Positions 24,981-36,871 are shown, numbered from the stretch's first letter. The stretch is 64,000 bases of DNA from Fictibacillus arsenicus (GCF_001642935.1 NZ_CP016761.1:3038001-3102000); one strand, 5' to 3'. A program made the numbers and translations. The notes: generated by a model not told the origin, from the letters alone.

Positions 24981-25088
24981 AAAGTTGGCACGACGCTAAT
25001 TCCCACATAAAAAAAGCCTTGATATATTCCTTATATACCAAGGCTTTTCAGACTTTATCCGATTGAACCTTCCATCTCGAACTTGATT
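24981..25088. repeat. sufB 3'-end repeat, copy R2
   Basis: AAAGTTGGCACGACGCTAAT, then the sufB-type terminator (GCCTTGATATATTCC ... ATACCAAGGC) and the sufB terminal codons encoding KFEMEGSIG, identical to the real C-terminus. An additional GTTGGCACAAAGTTGGCACG lies 100 bp further on, at 25191. On the minus strand, sequence between the two codes a short frame ending NFVPTEFEEY, which recalls tails of tyrosine integrases seen next to such sites; this last point is only suggestive. Confidence 0.8.
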
Positions 25089-25443
25089 AACGAAGGATTT
25101 CACAACATATTCAATAGATGTAAATCCTTGTTAAATCAAGGTTTTTCCGTGTTTTGATTTTAAAAACATTTCAATACTCTTCAAATTCAGTTGGCACAAA
25201 GTTGGCACGAATAAATTTCACTACAACTATTGAAAATCTAGTAACTCCCTAAATATCACTACTAAAGAACGAAACTGGTATATAATTTTCTAAGTAAATC
25301 ATATGGATAAACCTGAATATTCTTTATATTTAGTTTTTTATCATGAAAGTATGATTAATATTTTATGTCCATTATTGTGTATAGTTGATAAAATAGCTTT
25401 GTTATTTGAAAGAGAATACATAATAGAAAGAGGTTGAATTTTA

Positions 25444-26379
25444 ATGAAATCGTTGAGCAACATTTTTAATTCATCTACATTTAGAAAAATTGTGCCTGTA
25501 CTATTATTTCTTTCATGTGCAACGCTTGTATGTTTATCAAACAATAACGTTGATGCTAAATTAACAAAACCCCAAAAACAAGGAACTGAAAATAATCATG
25601 TTTTTGCCAAGCTTGGAGAAAAATTTGATGCTAAACTCGGAGTCTTTGCGTTGGATACTGGTACAAACCAAACAGTAAACTATCATCCAGATGAGCGTTT
25701 TGCTTATACATCTACTCATAAGGCTCTAGCTGTAGGAGCACTTTTACAACAGAAATCAATAGAAGACCTTAATAAAACAATTACGTATACACGCGAGGAT
25801 CTTGTCACTTATAGTCCGATTACAGAAAAGCATGTTGATACGGGGATGACTCTTAAGGAGCTTTCGGATGCTTCTCTTCGATACAGTGACAATACTGCTG
25901 GAAACCTTATTCTTAAACAACTGGGGGGACCGACTGGATTTAAAAAAGCACTGGAGGAAATTGGTGATAATGTTACCACCCCTGAGCGATTTGAGCCAGA
26001 TTTAAATGAAGTTAATCCAGGTGAAACTCATGATACAAGTACACCAAGAGCACTTGCTACCAGTCTTCAGGCTTTTACACTGGGAGATAAACTCCCAACT
26101 GAAAAACGTGAACTTTTAATAGGTTGGATGAAGAGAAATACTACTGGAGATGCGTTAATTCGTGCTGGAGTGCCGAAAGGGTGGGAAGTGGCTGATAAGA
26201 CTGGAGCAGGATCATATGGTACGCGAAATGACATTGCCATCATTTGGCCACCAAAAGGAGACCCAATTGTTCTTGCTGTACTTTCGAGTCGTGATCAAAA
26301 AGATGCTGATTATAACGACAAGCTTATTGCTGAAGCAACAAAAGAAGTAATTAAGGTCCTCAAAGTCAAAAATAAATAG
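25444..26379 (+). CDS. penP: Class A beta-lactamase (PenP-like)
   Basis: Secreted serine beta-lactamase hydrolysing penicillins. Signal segment to about residue 38, then all class A motifs: S90-THK93 (active-site Ser and Lys), S148-D-N150, E184 in the omega loop RFEPDLNEVNPGE, and K252-TG. It looks very close to B. licheniformis PenP, except that the active-site motif is STHK rather than the STIK I remember. No blaI/blaR regulator is in the window. It lies between sufB repeats R2 and R3, so it is probably an acquired gene. Confidence 0.95.
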   Translation: MKSLSNIFNSSTFRKIVPVLLFLSCATLVCLSNNNVDAKLTKPQKQGTENNHVFAKLGEKFDAKLGVFALDTGTNQTVNYHPDERFAYTSTHKALAVGALLQQKSIEDLNKTITYTREDLVTYSPITEKHVDTGMTLKELSDASLRYSDNTAGNLILKQLGGPTGFKKALEEIGDNVTTPERFEPDLNEVNPGETHDTSTPRALATSLQAFTLGDKLPTEKRELLIGWMKRNTTGDALIRAGVPKGWEVADKTGAGSYGTRNDIAIIWPPKGDPIVLAVLSSRDQKDADYNDKLIAEATKEVIKVLKVKNK

Positions 26380-26558
26380 AAAATCATTGTACTAAAAAAG
26401 GTTACATTAAGCAGCCCTGTGCATATATGAGCTGAACTTTGTAATTACTAAGAATATGTGGTTGTTTTCCAAAAGATGGAGTAGATAAAAGCTATTAAAA
26501 ACATTTCAAAAAAACTTTTCATATGAAGGAAGCAGTAAAAAACATAAATTAATTTATT

Positions 26559-26596
26559 TAAATTGCAGGATAACTTTTATCTTGCAATTTTTTTAT
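26559..26596 (+). terminator. Terminator downstream of penP
   Basis: AAATTGCA / TGCAATTT arms followed by seven T residues, about 180 bases after the penP stop. The stretch between (GTTGTTTTCCAAAAGATGG at about 26460) resembles one end of the dispersed MITE-like element and may be a remnant. Confidence 0.55.
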
Positions 26597-26663
26597 GCTC
26601 TTTTAAGGTGTGTCGTTGTAATAGAAGAATTAAAAGTACGCGGTGTTAAAAATTTTTTTTGCT

Positions 26664-26850
26664 CTCTCTTATTCCACATTCTGGGCCGTTTGTTGAATAA
26701 GAAAAATTTTATAATTTAAAAAGCAAAGAAAAAAATTCCGAGTCGAGTTGGCACAACACGAATTTACACACAAAAAAAGCCTCGGTATATTTCTTATATA
26801 CCAAGGCTTTTTATAATTTATCCGATTGAACCTTCCATCTCGAACTTGAT
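26664..26850. repeat. sufB 3'-end repeat, copy R3 (resident copy)
   Basis: Last 33 bases of the genuine sufB plus its terminator and about 105 bp beyond: TCTCTTATTCCACATTCTGG, TTTGTTGAATAAG, GAGTTGGCACAACACG and GCCTCGGTATATTTC ... ATACCAAGGC. R1 and R2 repeat the same arrangement to the left, all in the same orientation. Confidence 0.85.
26772..26814 (-). terminator. Terminator of the suf operon
   Basis: GCCTTGGTATAT / ATATACCGAGGC arms with a run of seven T residues on the minus strand, 4-46 bases past the sufB stop. Copies exist at 24481 and 25012. Confidence 0.85.
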
Positions 26851-28215
26851 CAGGCGGTTCATTTCTACTGCATATTCCATTGGAAGCTCTTTTGTAAATG
26901 GCTCGATGAATCCCATTACGATCATTTCTGTTGCTTCCTGTTCAGAAACACCACGGCTCATGAGGTAGAATAACTGATCTTCTGAAACCTTAGATACAGT
27001 TGCTTCGTGCTCAAGCGTAATGTTATTGTTTAGAATCTCGTTGTACGGAATTGTATCTGATGTGGATTGGTTATCCATGATAAGCGTGTCACACTTAATG
27101 TTGGATTTTGATCCGTCAGATTTACGTCCGAAGTGAGCAATACCACGGTATGTTACTTTACCGCCATGCTTAGAGATCGACTTGGATACGATTGTAGATG
27201 AACAATCCGGTGCAAGGTGCAATACTTTTGCTCCTGCATCCTGATGCTGTCCTTTACCAGCGATTGCGATAGATAGAATTGTACCTTTCGCACCGCGGCC
27301 TTTCATGATAACAGCAGGATATTTCATCGTTAGACGAGACCCGATGTTTCCATCTACCCATTCCATCGTTGCGTTCTCTTCAGCTACAGCACGCTTTGTA
27401 ACAAGGTTGTAGATGTTGTTCGCCCAGTTTTGAATCGTTGTGTAACGGCAATAAGCGTTCTTTTTAACGATGATTTCAACAACCGCACTATGAAGTGAGT
27501 TTGTTGAATAAACGGGCGCAGTACAACCTTCTACGTAGTGTACTGAGCTGTCTTCATCCGCAATGATAAGCGTACGCTCGAACTGACCCATGTTCTCAGA
27601 GTTGATTCGGAAGTATGCTTGAAGCGGAGTATCACATTTTACGCCTTTTGGTACGTAAATGAATGATCCACCAGACCATACTGCAGAGTTTAGAGCTGAG
27701 AATTTATTATCTGAAGGTGGAATGATTGTTCCGAAATACTCACGGAAGATCTCTTCGTGCTCTTTTAAAGCTGTATCTGTATCTGTGAAAAGAATCCCTA
27801 AATCAGAAAGGTCTTCTTTCATGTTGTGATAAACAACCTCAGATTCATATTGTGCAGATACACCTGCAAGGTATTTTTGTTCAGCTTCTGGAATTCCAAG
27901 CTTGTCAAAAGTAGCCTTGATTTCCGCAGGTACTTCATCCCAAGATTTCTCGGATTTTTCAGATGGCTTAACATAATACGTAATATCATCAAAGTTTAAG
28001 TCCTTCATGTCTCCGCCCCATTGCGGCATCGGCATTTTGTAGAACTGCTCTAATGACTTTAATCGGAATTCAAGCATCCACTCAGGTTCACTCTTCATGC
28101 GTGAAATTTCTTCAACGATCTCTTTTGTCAAACCACGCTTAGATCTGAAAATGGATACGTCTTTATCTCTAAAACCATATTTATATTCGCCGATATCCGG
28201 CATCTTCTTAGCCAT
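26818..28215 (-). CDS. sufB: Fe-S cluster assembly scaffold SufB
   Basis: A 465-residue SufB, partner of SufC and SufD in the SufBCD scaffold that builds Fe-S clusters. The typical C-terminal domain shows [40 protein letters not shown] and [19 protein letters not shown], the last with a conserved Cys. Last gene of sufCDSUB. Its 3' end is present three times in the region (R1-R3), which points to use as an integration site. Confidence 0.96.
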   Translation of the reverse strand: MAKKMPDIGEYKYGFRDKDVSIFRSKRGLTKEIVEEISRMKSEPEWMLEFRLKSLEQFYKMPMPQWGGDMKDLNFDDITYYVKPSEKSEKSWDEVPAEIKATFDKLGIPEAEQKYLAGVSAQYESEVVYHNMKEDLSDLGILFTDTDTALKEHEEIFREYFGTIIPPSDNKFSALNSAVWSGGSFIYVPKGVKCDTPLQAYFRINSENMGQFERTLIIADEDSSVHYVEGCTAPVYSTNSLHSAVVEIIVKKNAYCRYTTIQNWANNIYNLVTKRAVAEENATMEWVDGNIGSRLTMKYPAVIMKGRGAKGTILSIAIAGKGQHQDAGAKVLHLAPDCSSTIVSKSISKHGGKVTYRGIAHFGRKSDGSKSNIKCDTLIMDNQSTSDTIPYNEILNNNITLEHEATVSKVSEDQLFYLMSRGVSEQEATEMIVMGFIEPFTKELPMEYAVEMNRLIKFEMEGSIG

Positions 28216-28269
28216 TGCAGAATCCCTCCTTACTGGATTGGCACTCTAATTCTTAAACTCAAGAGGAAC

Positions 28270-31220
<2,951 letters not shown>

Positions 31221-31239
31221 GTATAGTCCCCCTTATTGC

Positions 31240-32025
31240 TTACGCTTCTTGACCGACAGTTTCGTCTTTAATACCTAACTCTTCTTTAATCCAGTCATAA
31301 CCTTCAGCTTCAAGGCGCTGAGCGAGTTCAGGTCCTCCAGATTTCACAATACGGCCTTGCATCATTACGTGTACTTTGTCTGGTGTGATGTAGTTCAATA
31401 AACGCTGGTAGTGAGTAATGATTAAGCATCCGAAATCAGGGCTGCGCATTTCATTAACACCTTTTGCTACTACTTTAAGAGCATCGATATCTAGTCCTGA
31501 GTCGATTTCATCAAGGATTGCTAATTTCGGCTCAAGCATCATCATTTGCAGAATTTCGTTACGCTTCTTTTCTCCGCCAGAGAATCCTTCGTTTAAGTAA
31601 CGGTGAGCGAAAGCGTTATCCATTTCAAGGTGATCCATCTTCTTGTCTAACTCACGGATGAACTTCATTAGTGAAATTTCGTCGCCTTCTTCACGCTTTG
31701 CATTAATTGCAGAACGAAGGAAGTCTGCGTTGGTAATACCGCTTACTTCTGATGGATATTGCATAGCTAGGAATAGACCAGCTAGTGCACGCTCATCAAC
31801 TTCCATTTCTAAAAGGTCTTCACCATTGAATGTAACCTTCCCTGATGTTACTTCGTATTTCGGGTGCCCCATTAACGCTGCAGAAAGAGTAGACTTACCT
31901 GTTCCGTTCGGCCCCATGATCGCATGGATTTCTCCACCATTTATTTCGAGATCTAAACCTTTAATAATCTCTTTATCTTCAATCGATACACGAAGATTTT
32001 CAATCTTTAAATTAGGTGCTGACAT
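31240..32025 (-). CDS. sufC: Fe-S cluster assembly ATPase SufC
   Basis: 261-residue ABC-type ATPase energising SufBD. Walker A GPNGTGKST, signature FSGGEKKRNEIL, Walker B LAILDEIDSGLD and switch His in ITHY. First gene of the sufCDSUB operon, preceded by GGAGG. Confidence 0.96.
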   Translation of the reverse strand: MSAPNLKIENLRVSIEDKEIIKGLDLEINGGEIHAIMGPNGTGKSTLSAALMGHPKYEVTSGKVTFNGEDLLEMEVDERALAGLFLAMQYPSEVSGITNADFLRSAINAKREEGDEISLMKFIRELDKKMDHLEMDNAFAHRYLNEGFSGGEKKRNEILQMMMLEPKLAILDEIDSGLDIDALKVVAKGVNEMRSPDFGCLIITHYQRLLNYITPDKVHVMMQGRIVKSGGPELAQRLEAEGYDWIKEELGIKDETVGQEA

Positions 32026-32082
32026 AATACAACCTCCATTAAGAAATCATTCTTAAGATTTTTGAAATAAGGCATTAAATAG

Positions 32083-32136
32083 CCATTCTCAATTTATTCT
32101 CATTCTAATCTTATAACAAATGAAAAGTATGTTCAA
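32083..32136 (-). promoter_or_regulatory. suf operon promoter with overlapping direct repeats
   Basis: On the minus strand TTGAAC (32131-32136), 17 bp, TAAGAT (32108-32113). Directly downstream lie direct repeats AATGAGAAT and ATTGAGAAT, centred about 11 bp (one helical turn) apart at about 32083-32105. This is a plausible operator. A Fur- or SufR-type protein could be considered, but no known consensus is matched cleanly. Confidence 0.5.
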
Positions 32137-32198
32137 GGGAACGAGCCATGAACTTTACCATTGTGTTCATATAATTCATTGTTTATTTGAGAAATTCG

Positions 32199-32246
32199 AA
32201 AAAAGGCTAACTCATCAGGCATTATATCACCTTTTGAGTCAGCCTT
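32199..32246 (-). terminator. Terminator resembling the IS end
   Basis: Arms GGCTGACTCA and TGAGTTAGCC followed by TTTTTT on the minus strand, after the 50-residue frame at 32271. GGCTGACTCAAAAGG is identical to part of the terminal inverted repeat of the IS at 8782-10534. Confidence 0.65.
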
Positions 32247-32270
32247 TTGTTTTTATTCCCTATCTTATCT

Positions 32271-32423
32271 TTACGGCGTATGATTTCTAGTTGCATCAGC
32301 CGCTACTTCTAAACCTTTTTTATATTCCTTTTCACGGTCTTTCTCAACATCTAACCGCTTCTCCAAGTCCCTTTCATACTCTGCAAAACCGCAACCATGT
32401 GATTGGTGCATTGCTTTTTCCAT
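32271..32423 (-). CDS. Small hydrophilic protein (50 residues)
   Basis: Frame MEKAMHQSHGCGFAEYERDL ... KKGLEVAADATRNHTP, rich in Lys and Glu. It has no ribosome binding site at the ATG. A longer form starting at an ATT codon at 32459 would lie 7 bases after AAAGGA, so the true start is uncertain. A terminator follows directly. The codon pattern looks protein-like, but I do not recognise the family. It sits between sufC and yurZ. Confidence 0.45.
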   Translation of the reverse strand: MEKAMHQSHGCGFAEYERDLEKRLDVEKDREKEYKKGLEVAADATRNHTP

Positions 32424-32669
32424 TTCAGATGTATGCTTTACTTTTATGGGGTGGATAATGAATCAATCCTTTCGAGTTTAGATAGTTATAGCTTATCAGC
32501 AGCTCTTCAGATCCACAACTTGCATATGATACAATGCCAAGTTTTGTGAGAGGGTACTGCGTGCTTTCATCTATAGAAGATGAACATCCCTTTATAATCC
32601 TGCTGAATCCGCTACATTACTTCCATTACCTTTTTTAATATAAATAAAACATGTTAATGTATGGAAAAG

Positions 32670-33050
32670 TTAATGGCGTGGTTTATTCAACTCTTTAATA
32701 CACTCTTGAACAAGGGTTACTCCCTGGCTCATAGCTGCTCCACCGCCGAATGCGGCAGACACGCCTACAGCTTCCAGGATTTCATTTTCAGAACATCCTT
32801 GGTCAAGACATCCCTTTGTATGATAAATGATACAATACTCATCTTGTGAATAAATACTGATCCCTAGCGCAATAAGCTGTTTATATTTTTCGGAAATTTC
32901 GCCTTCCTTAAAACAGTGGCGCGTAAATTCGTTATATGCATGTGTTAATTCAGGCATATTTTCGTTATATTTTCCTAAACCTTCTTTATACCGGATAAGA
33001 TGATATTGTGCAGAGTTTGATCCTGGCATTTGTTGATCTTCTTGTTTCAT
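32670..33050 (-). CDS. yurZ: Carboxymuconolactone decarboxylase-family protein YurZ
   Basis: 126-residue AhpD/CMD-fold protein. [20 protein letters not shown] carries the C-x3-H active-site pattern of this family, with [20 protein letters not shown] following. AhpD-like members are thiol-dependent reductases; the role of YurZ is unknown. Its place between metQ and sufC is the same as in B. subtilis. Confidence 0.8.
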   Translation of the reverse strand: MKQEDQQMPGSNSAQYHLIRYKEGLGKYNENMPELTHAYNEFTRHCFKEGEISEKYKQLIALGISIYSQDEYCIIYHTKGCLDQGCSENEILEAVGVSAAFGGGAAMSQGVTLVQECIKELNKPRH

Positions 33051-33150
33051 TTTGTCGTTACACTCCTGTCACGTTTTAGTAAACAGGATTAGTATGGGTT
33101 TTTTTTGTGGGTGATATGTAAGGAGAAAGGATTCTTTAAAGAAATACACC

Positions 33151-33248
33151 ATCATATAAAAAGTCTGCATAATTACATAAAAAATGACTATCATCACATA
33201 AAAATGACTTACTATCACATAAAAATACGTCCTCATCACATATTTTTT
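33151..33248. repeat. 21-bp periodic tract, ATCACATAAAAA units
   Basis: Four complete 21-bp units start at 33151 (ATCATATAAAAAG), 33172 (ATTACATAAAAAA), 33193 (ATCACATAAAAAT) and 33214 (ATCACATAAAAAT), plus a partial one at 33235 (ATCACATATTTT). The first 12 bases are conserved, the last 8-9 are not. It lies between metQ and yurZ. Confidence 0.8.
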
Positions 33249-33286
33249 CAATTCCATCCATTTATTGTCCACCTTAAATTAAACAT

Positions 33287-33319
33287 AAAGGGTGCCTCAT
33301 CAAGTGGAGACACCCTTCA
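33287..33319 (-). terminator. Terminator of metNIQ
   Basis: AAGGGTGTCTC / GAGGCACCCTT hairpin just past the metQ stop, with a weak T-run. Confidence 0.55.
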
Positions 33320-33324
33320 TTCAT

Positions 33325-34143
33325 TTATTCAGTTACAGGCACTACTGCACCTTCGTATTTCTTTTCAATGAAATCTTGAATTTCTTTCGAACGCAATACT
33401 TCAACTAGAGCTTTAACAGATTTCTTATCTTTATCTCCTTCTCGTACTGCAATAATGTTTACGAATGGAGAATCTGAGCCTTCAATTGCGATAGCGTCTT
33501 TTTGCGGATTTAGACCTGCATCAATCGCATAGTTCGTGTTGATCAGTACTGCATCCCCTTCACCGTTTTTATATGCTTTTGGCAGCATTCCTGCATCAAC
33601 ATCTGCTTTGAACTTTAATTTCTTTGGATTTTCTACAATATCTTTAACTTGCGCTTCAGTACCAGCGCCTTCTTTAACTTTGATTAGACCTTCTTTTTCT
33701 AAAAGACCAAGCATACGCCCGTGGTCAGCTACAGAGTTAGACATGATGATCGTAGCACCTTGTGGCAATTCATCTAGAGACTTGTATTTTTTAGAATAAA
33801 CTCCGATAGGCTCAATGTGGATGCCGCCTGCGTTTTCAAATTTATAACCGTGGTCTTTCATTTGTGATTCTAAATAAGGAACGTGCTGGAAGTAGTTTGC
33901 TCCGATTTCTTTTTCATCCAGAGATTTGTTTGGAAGTACATAATCCTGGAACGTTTTGATCTCGAGCTCTACACCTTTTTCTTTTAGAAGTGGTTTTGCT
34001 TCTTCAAGAATTTCAGCATGAGGTACGTTTGATGCCCCGACAATCAGCTTTTCGTCGCTGATGCCACCTTCTGTTTTATTGCCGCAAGCTGCTAGTGCTG
34101 CACCAACTACAGCAAGCAAAATAATAGAAAATACTTTTTTCAT
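33325..34143 (-). CDS. metQ: Methionine-binding lipoprotein MetQ
   Basis: 272-residue NlpA-family substrate-binding lipoprotein of the MetNIQ importer. Signal peptide KKVFSIILLAVVGAALAAC with lipobox LAAC. Conserved IVGASNVPHAEILEEAKPLL and NYFQHVPYLESQ. Last gene of the operon. Confidence 0.93.
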   Translation of the reverse strand: MKKVFSIILLAVVGAALAACGNKTEGGISDEKLIVGASNVPHAEILEEAKPLLKEKGVELEIKTFQDYVLPNKSLDEKEIGANYFQHVPYLESQMKDHGYKFENAGGIHIEPIGVYSKKYKSLDELPQGATIIMSNSVADHGRMLGLLEKEGLIKVKEGAGTEAQVKDIVENPKKLKFKADVDAGMLPKAYKNGEGDAVLINTNYAIDAGLNPQKDAIAIEGSDSPFVNIIAVREGDKDKKSVKALVEVLRSKEIQDFIEKKYEGAVVPVTE

Positions 34144-34168
34144 GTGATTTCCTCCTTGTTGTATGTGC

Positions 34169-34837
34169 TTATCTTTTATCTAAAGCTGTTGTGAATTGAT
34201 CTCCTATCCATTGAATAACAAATACGATGACCAAGATCAGAACAGTTGAAACTAAAGTTACTTCTGCATTATCCCGCTGGTAGCCTTCCATATAAGCAAG
34301 GTTTCCAAGTCCTCCTGCTCCAACTACACCAGCCATTGCTGTGTAGCTTACAAGAGCAATCGCAGTAACGGTAATACCAGAAATAAGTGCTGGGGTGCTT
34401 TCGGGAATAAGTACTTTGAAAATAATTTGAGTGTTTGTTGCACCCATTGATTTCGCTGCTTCAATTACTCCTTTATTAATTTCTCTCAAAGCAATCTCAA
34501 CCATACGCGCGTAAAATGGAGCTGCTCCGACAATCAAAGCTGGCAGTGCTGCTTCTGCTCCAAGCATTGTCCCTACAATAAAGCGCGTAAAAGGAATCAG
34601 CAAAATAATTAATATAATAAACGGAATAGAACGGAACACGTTAACAATAATGGCAATGATGCTATTTAAGAATTTGTTTTCCCACAGGTTGCCTGGAGCG
34701 GTTAAATATAAGGCAAGCCCCAAAGCGAGACCTAAAATGAATGTTACAAAAACGGAAATAGCCGACATATATAAAGTTTCTTTCGTTGCTTCTAAAACAA
34801 CATCCCACTGAACGTTCGGGAACCAAGTACTAAGCAT
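34169..34837 (-). CDS. metI: Methionine ABC transporter permease MetI
   Basis: 222-residue permease with five or six spans. The EAA loop ALREINKGVIEAAKSMGATN contacts MetN. Overlaps the metN stop by 8 bases and is followed by metQ. Confidence 0.93.
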   Translation of the reverse strand: MLSTWFPNVQWDVVLEATKETLYMSAISVFVTFILGLALGLALYLTAPGNLWENKFLNSIIAIIVNVFRSIPFIILIILLIPFTRFIVGTMLGAEAALPALIVGAAPFYARMVEIALREINKGVIEAAKSMGATNTQIIFKVLIPESTPALISGITVTAIALVSYTAMAGVVGAGGLGNLAYMEGYQRDNAEVTLVSTVLILVIVFVIQWIGDQFTTALDKR

Positions 34838-35855
34838 TATGAATCACCTCAACTTCTACCTGAACACTATTTAAAAATTCCATAGCGTTAGAAAGTGCCG
34901 CTTCAGAACCTTTTATTTGGATAAATAATGTACCGTATGGACCATTTTGAGTTTGAGTAATTTTACCTTGCAGGATATTAACATCCACTTCAAAGTTTCG
35001 GATCAGCTCTGTAATTAAAGGCTGCCCGGCACTGCCTCCTACAAAAGTAAGCTGAACAATTCTGCCTTCAGGAAACTCCTCTATAAATTGCTTTATGGTA
35101 TCCACTGTTTCTTCTGGTTCTGTAACTTGTTTTACAAAATCCTTTGTAATGGATTCTTTAGGGTTTTTAAAGACGCTCAGTACATCGCCTTCTTCTACCA
35201 CTTTTCCTTTTTCCATTACTGCAACTCGGTGACAGATTTTTCGTATGACGTGCATTTCATGTGTGATCAACACGATAGTTAGACCTAGCTTCTGGTTGAT
35301 TTCTACTAGAAGATCTAAAATACTGTCGGTTGTTTTTGGATCAAGTGCTGAAGTGGCTTCATCACATAATAAAACTTTCGGTTCGTTGGCAAGTGCTCTC
35401 GCAATACCAACCCGCTGTTTTTGGCCCCCGCTCAGCTGTGAAGGATATGAACCGCCTCTGCCTTCTAGTCCGACAAGATCAATCAGCTCGTCAACACGCT
35501 GCTTGATTTTCTCTTTCGGATATCCAGCGATTTCTAACGGGAAAGCAATGTTCTCTCTAACGGTTCTCGACCATAAAAGGTTGAAGTGCTGGAATATCAT
35601 ACTTATTTCCTGTCTAGCTTCTCTAAGTTTTTTAGAAGATAGCTCAGACATATTTTTTCCGCCGATCGTAACCGTACCGCTTGTCGGTCTTTCCAGCATG
35701 TTAAGAATTCGGATAAGTGTACTTTTCCCTGCTCCGCTGTATCCAATAATGCCGTAAATTTCACCTTGTTTTATGTTTAAATCTACCGAATCAACAGCCT
35801 TCACTTCACCATCTTTGGTTTGAAAGACTTTACGGACTGAATGTAAATTAATCAA
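34830..35855 (-). CDS. metN: Methionine ABC transporter ATPase MetN
   Basis: 341-residue ATPase with Walker A GYSGAGKST, signature LSGGQKQRVGIA, Walker B VLLCDEATSALD and the C-terminal NIL regulatory domain (about 265-341), which senses intracellular methionine. The TTG at 35855, 9 bases after GAGG, gives the usual 341 residues starting LINLHSVRKVF; a longer frame reaches 35897 inside the dispersed repeat. Expression is under the SAM riboswitch at 36138-36322. Confidence 0.95.
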   Translation of the reverse strand: MINLHSVRKVFQTKDGEVKAVDSVDLNIKQGEIYGIIGYSGAGKSTLIRILNMLERPTSGTVTIGGKNMSELSSKKLREARQEISMIFQHFNLLWSRTVRENIAFPLEIAGYPKEKIKQRVDELIDLVGLEGRGGSYPSQLSGGQKQRVGIARALANEPKVLLCDEATSALDPKTTDSILDLLVEINQKLGLTIVLITHEMHVIRKICHRVAVMEKGKVVEEGDVLSVFKNPKESITKDFVKQVTEPEETVDTIKQFIEEFPEGRIVQLTFVGGSAGQPLITELIRNFEVDVNILQGKITQTQNGPYGTLFIQIKGSEAALSNAMEFLNSVQVEVEVIHNA

Positions 35856-35904
35856 TAGAACTAACCTCATTTCCATCTGTAATACTTTAAATTGCAATTA
35901 GAAG

Positions 35905-36125
35905 CTGTTGATTTCCGCTCCAGGATGCTCGCTTTCCGCGGGGCGTGCGGTGAGCTTCCTCTGCGCTTTGCGCCGTTAGGAGTCTTAATAAAACCTGTGT
36001 GCTCCTGCGTCTACAAGCAACTCCTAACGAAGTGAGTTTCCTCGTCGCATGCCTTGCGAGGAAGAATACTCAAGTAGCTGGCACGCTAATCCCGCTGGAG
36101 TCTCGCACCTTGCAATCCAATCAAC
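35905..36125. repeat. Dispersed MITE-like element, copy F, inside the met leader
   Basis: Copy with the extra module: GCTGTTGATTTCCGCTCCAG, GCTTTCCGCGGGGCGTGCGG ... GCGTCTACAAGCAACTCC, TCGTCGCATGCCTTGCGAGG ... CGCACCTTGCAATCCAATCA. It lies between the riboswitch terminator and the metN start, so it is transcribed as part of the metNIQ mRNA. Confidence 0.75.
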
Positions 36126-36137
36126 AAACCATTCAAA

Positions 36138-36322
36138 TAAAAAAATGCCCTCTGCTTCAATATGAGCAGAAAGGCATATAATATTCTATGCGCGTTCTCC
36201 TCATCTCCCAAGACAATTGAATGCCTTGCAGGAATTGGCACCTTTCTAGTCAGTATGGATTACATACAGCTAGCGGTTGCCGGGTTTCATAGGGCCAGTC
36301 CCTCCACCTCTCGTGATAAGTT
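36138..36322 (-). ncRNA. SAM riboswitch (S box) with terminator
   Basis: The minus strand reads CTTATCACGAGAGGTGGAGG, GACTGGCCCTATGAAACCCG, GCAACC, then GGTGCCAATTCCTGC and GAGATGAGGAGAACGCGC. These are the classic S-box landmarks. The expression platform is a terminator ATGCCTTTCTGC / GCAGAGGGCAT followed by TTTTTTT (36138-36178). SAM binding should stop transcription of metNIQ. Confidence 0.96.
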
Positions 36323-36356
36323 AAAGCGTTGCGTTATTAAGTTAAAACGATGCATT
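36315..36356. repeat. Two-unit 21-bp tract in the met leader
   Basis: GATAAGTTAAAGCG (36315) and ATTAAGTTAAAACG (36336) head two 21-bp units that share 15-16 positions. They lie between the promoter and the S box. Confidence 0.45.
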
Positions 36357-36374
36357 TTTGAATCACTGAGATGA

Positions 36375-36403
36375 ATAATATCACCGCTGTCGATTCGTGT
36401 CAA
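36375..36403 (-). promoter_or_regulatory. Sigma-A promoter of metNIQ
   Basis: Perfect TTGACA (36398-36403), 17 bp spacer, TATTAT (36375-36380) on the minus strand. The -35 box overlaps the last codons of yusD. Confidence 0.8.
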
Positions 36404-36744
36404 ACATTTTTAACACTTTTAATCAAGACGCCTGCAGATATTTGTTCCCAATGAGAGCTTAAATAGAATATGGCTTCCCATTTCAGCCGCTGTCTTAACG
36501 TCCCGTGAAACTCGATCATCTCTTGGCGAAGGAGTGTTGTAAGCTTCATTTTCCCATCTAGCATCATAGATAGATACTTTGGATTTCCTCTGAAAACAAC
36601 GATACGATTACGTTCTCCTTCTCTGTAATCAATCCTCAAGGTAGTTTCATCATTGAGACTAAATCTAGGTTTAACCGGAATGTTATACAATGGCAAGTAT
36701 GGACTTTTTCCAATCTGTCTTTCAAAAAAGGTGACATCCAGCAT
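36400..36744 (-). CDS. yusD: SCP2-like protein YusD
   Basis: 114-residue protein with a sterol-carrier-protein-2-like domain (VVFRGNPKYLSMMLDGKMKL ... IEFHGTLRQRLKWEAIFYLS). Ligand unknown. The position upstream of the met operon matches B. subtilis yusD. A clear ribosome binding site (GGGGGG) precedes the ATG. Confidence 0.65.
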   Translation of the reverse strand: MLDVTFFERQIGKSPYLPLYNIPVKPRFSLNDETTLRIDYREGERNRIVVFRGNPKYLSMMLDGKMKLTTLLRQEMIEFHGTLRQRLKWEAIFYLSSHWEQISAGVLIKSVKNV

Positions 36745-36871
36745 ATAAAATCCCCCCGAATTGGTTGTTATTTCACCTTTTCGAGAGGAACGGAGTGTTT
36801 ACCTTTATAAAGCGTTCGACAGTCAGTAAAAATCGTTTTTGTAATTACGACAGTATTAACCATATTTAGTG

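Noticed and set aside
25200-25275. Integrase gene remnant next to R2
   Set aside because: Only about 25 codons are open (ending NFVPTEFEEY). This is too short to call a pseudogene, so it is only mentioned as a hint.
25341-25544. 67-codon frame antisense to the penP start
   Set aside because: It lies opposite the penP signal peptide and shows no protein-like features of its own.
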